NCBI GenBank assembly: GCA_044233495.1
Contig: JBIIJX010000089.1
Location: 1-9,667, forward strand
DNA from: UBA10649 sp044233495
Lineage (GTDB): Bacteria > Actinomycetota > Actinomycetes > S36-B12
Reading direction: 5' to 3'
DNA length: 9,667 nucleotides
Positions 4,702 through 9,667 of the stretch are shown piece by piece. How positions within the stretch are numbered: position 1 is the first letter of the stretch; each line of letters opens with the position of its first letter. The notes beneath the pieces are model-generated. The model had not been told where the DNA came from and did not search any database. It was given only the letters and a program-made list of their open reading frames with translations. A program made the translations under genes and the position numbers.

Positions 4702-5702
4702 CCCGGCGCCATCGGCACCTCGACGAGGATGACGTCCGGGTCCGCCCGGGGCGTCGCAAGGCCAGGCCGCGCTCGAAGGAGCGCCCCGCACATGCCGACG
4801 CCGTGACGGCGATGGTGATGACCGTCGATCGCGGTCGCTTCACTCTCGAGATGCCGGACGGCACCGAGGTCTACGCCGTCAAGGCTCGCGAACTCGGCCG
4901 CAAGGGCATCGCCGTCGGGGATCGCGTCGAGGCCGTCGGTGACGTCAGCGGCGACGTCGACACCCAGGCGCGCATCGTGAGGAGACTGGACCGCACATCG
5001 ACCCTGCGCCGCACTGCGGACGACACCGACCCCGTCGAGCGCGTGATCGTGGCCAATGCCACTCAACTCGCAGTCGTGACGGCGACGACGAACCCGGAGC
5101 CGCGCACCGGGCTCATCGACAGAGCCCTCGTCGCGGCACTCGATGCCGGGATCGAGCCCATGCTCGTCCTGACCAAGACGGACCTGAAGCCAGCCGACGA
5201 TCTCATGCGCCTGTACGGCCCCCTCGACCTCCGTGTCTTCACGATCGACGAACGGCAAGTCCCGGAAACCCTCATCGCAGCTCTGCATGACGAGCGCACG
5301 GTGCTCGTCGGCCACTCAGGGGTGGGCAAGTCGACGCTCGTCAACACCCTCGTGCCGGACGCCGATCGCGTGACCGGCCACGTCAACGCCGTCACAGGCC
5401 GGGGCCGGCACACCTCGACAAGCGTTGTCGCTATGCACCTGCCCGGCGGCGGCCTGGTGATCGACACCCCCGGCATCCGGTCCTTCGGCCTCGCCCACGT
5501 CGACGTCACCCGGGTGATCCGGGCGTTTCCGGATCTCGCGGCGCTGACGGACGACTGCCCGCGCGCGTGCAGCCACGACGAGCCCGACTGTGCACTCACA
5601 TCGATCCTGGAGTCCTCATCGGATGCCGCGGTGCGAGAGCGGATCGCCTCCCTGCGTCGACTGGCGCGCAGTCGCGTCGACGCTCCTGACGAGGTCAGCT
5701 GA
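4698..5702 (+). CDS. rsgA: Ribosome small subunit-dependent GTPase A
   Basis: The 334-residue product is a circularly permuted GTPase that checks late maturation of the 30S subunit. The N-terminal basic tail and OB-fold cover about 1-100. The G motifs appear in permuted order: TKTD (G4, 159-162), GHSGVGKS (G1/P-loop, 205-212), GRGRHTST (G2/switch I, 234-241), DTPG (G3, 256-259). A C-terminal zinc site follows, with Cys287, Cys291, His293 and Cys298. Motif order and the zinc knuckle are diagnostic of RsgA/YjeQ/YloQ. GTG 4698 overlaps the aroA TGA by 4 nt, and GGGAG lies 9 nt upstream (4684-4688). The sequence just after it (LDEDDVRVRPG) is typical for actinobacterial RsgA, whereas the earlier ATG at 4665 would only extend back into aroA. 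The gene ends 8 nt inside the convergent DUF2231 gene. Confidence 0.95.
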   Translation: MTRRHRHLDEDDVRVRPGRRKARPRSKERPAHADAVTAMVMTVDRGRFTLEMPDGTEVYAVKARELGRKGIAVGDRVEAVGDVSGDVDTQARIVRRLDRTSTLRRTADDTDPVERVIVANATQLAVVTATTNPEPRTGLIDRALVAALDAGIEPMLVLTKTDLKPADDLMRLYGPLDLRVFTIDERQVPETLIAALHDERTVLVGHSGVGKSTLVNTLVPDADRVTGHVNAVTGRGRHTSTSVVAMHLPGGGLVIDTPGIRSFGLAHVDVTRVIRAFPDLAALTDDCPRACSHDEPDCALTSILESSSDAAVRERIASLRRLARSRVDAPDEVS

Positions 5703-6144
5703 GGCGCGACCAGACAGCCTCGGCGCCGGAGTGCCCCACACGCACCGTCCAGTACGTCACGACGAGCGACATCACGACGACGGCGACGGCCAGGACGATG
5801 ACGAGAACGGGCCGGGAACGGTTGGTCGGCCGTCCTCGGTCGAGCAGCCACAGCCCTGTGACGATCAGGGCGAGCAGCAGCATCAGGATAGGCAGTGGAT
5901 CCGCGAGCTCGGCGTGCGGCTGGGGCGTGCCGACGCGCTTGGCGAGCTCCTCGCCCGACAGTTTGGCCAGAGCGGACGACACGAAGGCCAGCCCGGCGAC
6001 GGCGACCACGAGTACTCCGTAGCGTCGGGCGAAGCGAGGCCACACGGCCATCACTACCGCGCCGATGGCCGACAGCGGCGCCAGGACCACCGCGCCGTGC
6101 ACGAGGAGTGGATGCGCCGGAAGCCCGGCGATCGTGTCGAGCAT
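5695..6144 (-). CDS. DUF2231 family four-helix membrane protein
   Basis: The product is 149 residues with four hydrophobic segments at about 14-35, 42-60, 83-100 and 110-131. It opens MLDTIAGLPAHPLLVHGAVV, with His11 and His16 in the conserved N-terminal HPLLVH signature of DUF2231, and ends with RVGHSGAEAVW (135-145), a common C-terminal motif of the family. The conserved His residues suggest a metal or haem site, but the family's function is not established and I assign none. The ATG at 6144 follows a TAGGCT element by 6 nt and has no Shine-Dalgarno, so the mRNA is probably leaderless. Its 3' end overlaps that of rsgA by 8 nt, tail to tail. It is divergent from hisN. Confidence 0.85.
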   Translation of the reverse strand: MLDTIAGLPAHPLLVHGAVVLAPLSAIGAVVMAVWPRFARRYGVLVVAVAGLAFVSSALAKLSGEELAKRVGTPQPHAELADPLPILMLLLALIVTGLWLLDRGRPTNRSRPVLVIVLAVAVVVMSLVVTYWTVRVGHSGAEAVWSRLS

Positions 6145-6150
6145 GGCGGC

Positions 6151-6156
6151 AGCCTA
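6151..6156 (-). promoter_or_regulatory. Candidate -10 element of the DUF2231 gene
   Basis: TAGGCT on the minus strand ends 6 nt before ATG 6144. The hexamer is identical to the one upstream of the short sigma factor start. No Shine-Dalgarno lies between it and the ATG. Confidence 0.48.
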
Positions 6157-6195
6157 GCCACGGCGCTGTGCTGCCGGGTTCACGCGTGACACCGG

Positions 6196-6201
6196 TAGGT
6201 T
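6196..6201 (+). promoter_or_regulatory. Candidate -10 element of hisN
   Basis: TAGGTT (fits TANNNT) ends 6 nt before GTG 6208, so the expected transcript begins at the start codon. The 63-nt gap to the DUF2231 start therefore holds two back-to-back leaderless promoters. No convincing -35 is seen. Confidence 0.48.
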
Positions 6202-6207
6202 GCTCCC

Positions 6208-7017
6208 GTGATGAGCTCTCCCATCGCCGACGACCTCGCCGTGGCACTCTCCCTCGCTGACGTCGCAGACGCGCTGAGCATGGCCCGCTACCGTGCCGAT
6301 GACCTGGTCGTCGACACCAAGCCTGACCTCACGCCCGTCACGGAGGCCGATCGGGCGGTGGAGCAGACGCTGCGGGCCGAGTTGGCCCGCGTGCGTCCGG
6401 ACGATTCGGTACTCGGCGAGGAGTACGGCAGCGCAGGAGACACCGCACGGCGGTGGGTCCTCGACCCCATAGACGGCACGAAGAACTACGTGCGAGGAGT
6501 CCCGGTATGGGCGACCCTGATCGGCCTCATGGTCGATGACGACGTCGTCGTCGGGGTGGTGTCGGCCCCCGCACTGGGCCGGCGCTGGTGGGCCGCACGC
6601 GGACTCGGCGCCTACATGTCGGACATCGGCACCATCGGCCCGCGTCGCCTGCGCGCCAGCGCCGTCGCCGAAGTGGCAGACGCGTCCTTCTCGTTCTCCG
6701 ACCCGGTCGGCTGGGCCGAGAAGGGGGCCGGGGCCGGACTCGAAGCCCTTCTGTCGCAAACGTGGCGCCAGCGCGGCTACGGGGACTTCTGGTCGCACAT
6801 GCTCGTCGCCGAGGGCGCCGTAGACATCGCCGCCGAACCGGAACTGCAGACCTATGACATGGCGGCGCTCATCCCGATCGTCGAGGAGGCGGGTGGCCGG
6901 ATCACGGCCTACGACGGCAGTTCCGCCCTCGGTGGCGGATCGGCCGTGACGACCAACGGCCCCCTGCACGAGCAGGTGCTGAAGATACTCGCGGATCCGG
7001 ATCACCCGAAACGCTGA
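6208..7017 (+). CDS. hisN: Histidinol-phosphatase (inositol monophosphatase family)
   Basis: The 269-residue protein belongs to the Mg2+-dependent inositol monophosphatase superfamily. Metal-binding residues are visible: Glu71 in GEEYG, Asp86 and Asp89 in DPIDGTKNYVRG (86-97), and Asp217 in TYDMAAL. The segments RGVPVWATLIGL, APALGRRWWAARG and AEGAVDIAAEPELQ match the actinobacterial HisN group (C. glutamicum HisN, M. tuberculosis Rv3137). That group dephosphorylates histidinol phosphate in histidine synthesis, in place of the HisB/PHP-type enzymes. A role on inositol or another sugar phosphate cannot be excluded without an assay. Two start codons stand side by side, GTG 6208 and ATG 6211. 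The -10-like TAGGTT 6 nt upstream favours a leaderless start at the GTG. It lies 52 nt before the CBS gene on the same strand. Confidence 0.85.
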   Translation: MMSSPIADDLAVALSLADVADALSMARYRADDLVVDTKPDLTPVTEADRAVEQTLRAELARVRPDDSVLGEEYGSAGDTARRWVLDPIDGTKNYVRGVPVWATLIGLMVDDDVVVGVVSAPALGRRWWAARGLGAYMSDIGTIGPRRLRASAVAEVADASFSFSDPVGWAEKGAGAGLEALLSQTWRQRGYGDFWSHMLVAEGAVDIAAEPELQTYDMAALIPIVEEAGGRITAYDGSSALGGGSAVTTNGPLHEQVLKILADPDHPKR

Positions 7018-7058
7018 CAGGAGCCCGTCTGGGAGCGACCATGGCATCATCCGCATAC

Positions 7059-7064
7059 GGAGGT
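7059..7064 (+). promoter_or_regulatory. Strong ribosome-binding site of the CBS gene
   Basis: GGAGGT lies 5 nt before ATG 7070. It is the strongest Shine-Dalgarno in the window and fits a gene translated from an mRNA with a leader or read through from hisN. A CATCAT at 7045-7050 could be a weak -10. Confidence 0.7.
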
Positions 7065-7069
7065 GCGCC

Positions 7070-7501
7070 ATGCAGTTGTCCACGATCCTGTCGACCAAGG
7101 GCGAGTTCGTCGCCACCATCGCTCCCGAGCAATCCGTCGCGCAGCTGGCGGCGCGGCTCAACGAGCACCACGTCGGTGCCCTTGTCGTGTCGAGCGACGG
7201 TCGCACCATCGCGGGCATCGTCTCGGAACGCGACGTCGTTCGAGCGCTCGCGGAAGGGCCGGAGATGCTGTCGGAGCCGGTCTCGTCGATCATGACGGCA
7301 CGGGTGTTCACCGCACCCCCTGAGGCTCATGTCGATGAGCTTCTGCACCTGATGACGGACAAGCGCGTGCGACACATCCCCGTGACGGATGCGGATGGTC
7401 TGCTGATCGGCATCGTGAGCATCGGAGACGTCGTGAAGACGCACATGGAGGAGCTGGAGCGCGAGCGCGCTGCACTGGTGGACTACATCACGAAGGGCTG
7501 A
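7070..7501 (+). CDS. Two-CBS-domain protein
   Basis: The protein is 143 residues and consists almost only of a tandem CBS pair (Bateman module). CBS1 spans about 8-62 and ends GIVSERDVVRAL; CBS2 spans about 75-130 and ends GIVSIGDVVK. The phrase VRHIPVTDADG (100-110) is typical of the second repeat. The family binds adenosine nucleotides or related ligands and acts as an energy or ligand sensor, often regulating a separate partner. No enzymatic or DNA-binding domain is present, so the partner is unknown. A short charged helix (THMEELERERAALVDYI) closes the protein. It has a strong Shine-Dalgarno and follows hisN by 52 nt, so it may be co-transcribed. It converges with the P450 gene with a 3-nt gap. 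Confidence 0.92.
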   Translation: MQLSTILSTKGEFVATIAPEQSVAQLAARLNEHHVGALVVSSDGRTIAGIVSERDVVRALAEGPEMLSEPVSSIMTARVFTAPPEAHVDELLHLMTDKRVRHIPVTDADGLLIGIVSIGDVVKTHMEELERERAALVDYITKG

Positions 7502-7504
7502 GCG

Positions 7505-8875
7505 TCAGCGCCGAGTCACCTTCATCGGAAGGCCGTCCGCCGGTCGAACCGTGACCAGCGGCTCGGCCTGGGGAAAGCCCGCACCGGCGGGGAAGGCCAG
7601 CGAGTACCGTCCCGCGACGGCGGCGAGCATCAGGACACCCTCGACGTACGCGAAATCCCGGCCGATGCACTGCCGGGGTCCGGCTCCGAAGGGCACGAAG
7701 GCGGTCCGATCCGCGCTGCCGTCGAGGAAGCGCGTGGGATCGAATGTCTCCGGATCGCGCCAGGCCGACGGATGTCGATGCAGCAACCAGGGACTCAGGA
7801 TGATGAGCGCGCCGGCGGGGATCTCGCGGCCGCCGAGGACGTCAGGGCCGAGTGCCCGACGGGTGACCAGCCAGGCCGGCGGGAACAGGCGCAGCGCCTC
7901 GTCCAGCACGGCGCGCGTGAAGGGCAGTCGCCCATAGTCGGCGAAGGTGGGAGCGCGTCCTGCCAGGACCTCGTCGGACTCGCGCTGGAGTGCGGCCTGG
8001 ATCTCGGGATGCTGAGCCAGCAGGGCCCATGACCACGTCAGTGCACTCGCCACCGTCTCGTGGCCCGCGACGATGAAGGTGACCACCTGGTCGCGCACCT
8101 CGCGCGAACTGAGCCGGTCCCCGGCCTCGTCGCGCGCAGACAGAAGCAGGTCGAGCATGTCGCGAGGTTCGTCGGCGGCATTCCCAGCGCGCTCCTGGAG
8201 CATGCCGTGCACGGCGGTGTCGAGTTCGCGAAGCGCAGCCTGGAGGCGGCGATTCGCAGGCGACGGGACCCACGACGGCGGAGTGATGGGCACGCGGGCC
8301 CGAGCGACCACGACGTCGAGTGCGGCCAGGGTGGCCTGCGCGAGCCGACGGGCGTCCGTCGACAGGTCGGTGCCGAATAGGGCGTGCCCTACCACCTCGA
8401 GCGCTGCGGTCATCATCGACGAGTCGACGTCGATGATGCTGCCCGCTGGCACCGCATCCCAGGCGTCGAACATTCGCGTGAGCGCACCGTCGACGTGCGC
8501 GACGATGCGCTCGAGGGTCTCGTGGTGGAAGGCCGGCTGGACGAGTGGGCGCTGGTGCCGCCACGGCTCGGTGTCGGCGACCAGCAGTCCGTCACCGGTG
8601 ACGAGCGACAGCGAGCGGTACTGGATTGTCGCCTTGCCGTAGTTGCGCGCATTGGCGACGAGGACGCGCCGGACACCTTCCGGCTCATTGACCAGATAGC
8701 TGGGTGGGCGCGGGATGGGGAACTGCACGACGTCGCCGTAGGTGCGCCACACGTCGGAGAGGTACTGGACGGGATTGCGCCGGATGGCCGCGAAGGCGGT
8801 GAGCATCTGCGGTCCGAGGGGTCCGGGTGCGGTGGCATGCGTGCCGAGGAAGGACCGACCCTCGAATTCGTTCAC
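7505..8875 (-). CDS. Cytochrome P450
   Basis: This is a complete 456-residue P450 without a membrane anchor, so probably a soluble bacterial monooxygenase. Signatures: C-helix WRHQR (105-109), I-helix oxygen-activation motif AGHET (270-274), K-helix ExxR as EALR (326-329), the PERF-like PTRF (380-383), and the haem loop FGAGPRQCIG (396-405) with Cys403 as the iron ligand. The I-helix run FIVAGHETVASALTWSWALL and haem loop resemble the CYP4/CYP102-like branch more than the typical actinobacterial CYP105/107 type; I do not assign a family or substrate. No ferredoxin or reductase gene is in view. The GTG start (8875-8873) overlaps the upstream CofH/FbiC gene's TGA (8874-8872) by 4 nt, indicating one transcript and probable translational coupling; no Shine-Dalgarno is visible. 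The Pro-rich PGP at 18-20 shows the N-terminus is complete. Confidence 0.95.
   Translation of the reverse strand: MNEFEGRSFLGTHATAPGPLGPQMLTAFAAIRRNPVQYLSDVWRTYGDVVQFPIPRPPSYLVNEPEGVRRVLVANARNYGKATIQYRSLSLVTGDGLLVADTEPWRHQRPLVQPAFHHETLERIVAHVDGALTRMFDAWDAVPAGSIIDVDSSMMTAALEVVGHALFGTDLSTDARRLAQATLAALDVVVARARVPITPPSWVPSPANRRLQAALRELDTAVHGMLQERAGNAADEPRDMLDLLLSARDEAGDRLSSREVRDQVVTFIVAGHETVASALTWSWALLAQHPEIQAALQRESDEVLAGRAPTFADYGRLPFTRAVLDEALRLFPPAWLVTRRALGPDVLGGREIPAGALIILSPWLLHRHPSAWRDPETFDPTRFLDGSADRTAFVPFGAGPRQCIGRDFAYVEGVLMLAAVAGRYSLAFPAGAGFPQAEPLVTVRPADGLPMKVTRR
8411..8438. repeat. Perfect 11-bp inverted repeat inside the P450 gene
   Basis: CATCATCGACG (8411-8421) and CGTCGATGATG (8428-8438) are exact reverse complements separated by the 6-nt loop AGTCGA. 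It encodes the Ile/Asp/Ser/Met-rich stretch around residues 147-155 of the P450. No T-run follows, so it is not a terminator; it may be a by-product of codon choice. Confidence 0.6.
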
Positions 8876-9667
8876 AGCACCGGTACCGACAGCGGATCCT
8901 CAGCGAGGTGGCGGTAGAGCGTCGTCCGCTCGACTAGTCGACGACCGAGTGGCTCCACGATCGCACGGAAGTCCTCCTCGGTGATCCCCTGGCCGTGTGC
9001 GGCGCCGGCGGCACGGGAGATGTTCTCGTCCATCAGCGTGCCGCCGAGGTCGTTCACTCCCGCCTGCAGAAGCTGCTGCGCCCCGCGCACCCCGAGCTTC
9101 ACCCACGAGGCCTGCACGTTCGGCACCGATCCGTGGTAGGCGATGCGGCCAACCGCGTGCATGAGGACGACCTCGCGCCACGTCGGGCCGCGCCGTGCGC
9201 GACGCTTGAGGTAGATGGGCGAGGCCATGTGGACGAATGGCAGGGGGATGAACTCGGTGAAGCCGCCGGTACGCTTCTGCAGGTCACGCGTGCGCACGAG
9301 GTGCCGCGCCCAGTGGACCGGCCGCTCGAGGTGGCCGAACATGATGGTGATGGTGGAGCGCAGGCCCACCTCATGTGCAGCCTCATGTGCATCGAGCCAC
9401 TCGCTCGTGGTGATCTTGTCCGGGCACAGGACTTCGCGCACGGAGTCGTCGAGGATCTCGGCGGCGGTGCCGGGCAGAGTGCCCAGGCCGACCTCCTTGA
9501 GCCGACGGAGGTAGGCGTCGAGCGGCTCACCGAGACGTCGTGCCCCCTCGGTGACCTCCAGCGCGGTGAACCCGTGCACGTGGATCTGCGGATAGGCCTG
9601 CTTCACGGTGCGGCACACATCGACGTAGTAGTCGCCATCGAAGTCCGGGTGGATGCCGCCCTGCAGG
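8872..9667 (-). CDS. fbiC: CofH domain of F420 precursor (FO) synthase, C-terminal part, cut by window edge
   Basis: The 264 visible codons encode the C-terminal part of a radical-SAM enzyme of the CofH/FbiC group. The group joins 5-amino-6-ribitylaminouracil with tyrosine (CofH step) on the way to FO, the deazaflavin core of coenzyme F420. Visible family motifs: LQGGIHPDFDGDYY at the edge, HVHGFTALEV, LPGTAAEILDDSVREVL, GLRSTITIMFGH, GGFTEFIPLPFVH, QASWVKLGV, NDLGGTLMDENISRAAGAAHG and RTTLY near the end. PGTAAEILDD and NDLGGTLM separate CofH/FbiC from the related menaquinone enzymes MqnC and MqnE. The CxxxCxxC iron-sulfur motif lies outside the window. Whether the gene is a fused FbiC, usual in actinobacteria, or a separate cofH cannot be seen. 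Its TGA overlaps the P450 GTG by 4 nt. Confidence 0.88.
   Translation of the reverse strand, partial: LQGGIHPDFDGDYYVDVCRTVKQAYPQIHVHGFTALEVTEGARRLGEPLDAYLRRLKEVGLGTLPGTAAEILDDSVREVLCPDKITTSEWLDAHEAAHEVGLRSTITIMFGHLERPVHWARHLVRTRDLQKRTGGFTEFIPLPFVHMASPIYLKRRARRGPTWREVVLMHAVGRIAYHGSVPNVQASWVKLGVRGAQQLLQAGVNDLGGTLMDENISRAAGAAHGQGITEEDFRAIVEPLGRRLVERTTLYRHLAEDPLSVPVL

Noticed and set aside
5063..6247. 394-codon open frame on the minus strand opposite rsgA and across the DUF2231 gene
   Set aside because: Arg-rich translation without motifs; it overlaps two well-supported genes in another frame or strand.
6154..7311. 385-codon open frame on the minus strand opposite hisN and the CBS gene
   Set aside because: Both plus-strand genes have full catalytic or ligand-binding motifs; the antisense translation has none.
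8872..9667. Menaquinone enzymes MqnC or MqnE for the right-edge gene
   Set aside because: PGTAAEILDD, GGFTEFIPLPFVH and NDLGGTLMDENISR match CofH/FbiC rather than the Mqn enzymes.
1..9667. CRISPR array, tRNA/rRNA genes, insertion sequences, att sites, riboswitches
   Set aside because: No regularly spaced repeats, cloverleaf-like sequences, transposase motifs or long structured leaders were seen. All stretches without a gene are under about 150 nt and are explained by promoters.

Overview
The window is high-GC DNA with dense genes, many GTG starts and 4-nt stop/start overlaps (GTGA or ATGA). It holds a SigR/SigH sigma factor with a zinc anti-sigma factor, a mycobacterial-style 71-residue biotin carrier and a CofH/FbiC (coenzyme F420) gene. 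Together these point to an actinobacterium; the genus cannot be named from the sequence. The contents look chromosomal and mostly conserved. I see no tRNA, rRNA, CRISPR array, insertion sequence or phage gene, and no gap between genes longer than about 150 bases.

Layout. Positions 1-216 (minus) are the start of the urease gamma subunit gene, cut by the window edge. Positions 310-816 (plus) encode a GNAT acetyltransferase, convergent with the next block. Positions 821-1954 (minus) are a thiol-stress operon: sigR/sigH-type sigma factor, rsrA/rshA-type zinc anti-sigma factor and a biotin carrier protein. A SigR-type promoter (GGGAAT, 18-nt spacer, GTT) lies upstream at 2039-2065. Positions 2103-2834 (minus) encode an SRAP/YedK protein. 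Divergent from it is copC-aroA-rsgA (2897-5702, plus), in which each gene overlaps the next by 4 nt. A small DUF2231 membrane protein (5695-6144, minus) meets rsgA tail to tail. Then come hisN (6208-7017) and a two-CBS-domain protein (7070-7501), both plus. A cytochrome P450 (7505-8875) and the C-terminal half of a CofH/FbiC protein (8872-9667, cut by the edge) form a minus-strand pair overlapping by 4 nt. The order biotin carrier, anti-sigma, sigma, SRAP, aroA, rsgA resembles, from memory, the Mycobacterium tuberculosis region Rv3221c-Rv3228; copC is an addition between SRAP and aroA.

How the genes work together. The sigma/anti-sigma pair is a redox switch for the disulfide-stress regulon, apparently autoregulated. 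Two in-frame starts of the sigma gene each sit close behind their own promoter-like element, recalling the stable and unstable SigR isoforms of Streptomyces. aroA, rsgA and hisN are housekeeping genes (shikimate pathway, ribosome maturation, histidine synthesis). Several first-in-transcript genes have a -10-like TANNNT element 6-8 nt before the start codon and no Shine-Dalgarno sequence, which suggests leaderless mRNAs. Genes with a clear Shine-Dalgarno are the biotin carrier, the CBS protein and ureA.

I did not find an obviously new multi-gene system. The most interesting points are the two-promoter, two-start sigma factor gene, the copC-aroA-rsgA coupling and the F420-gene/P450 coupling.
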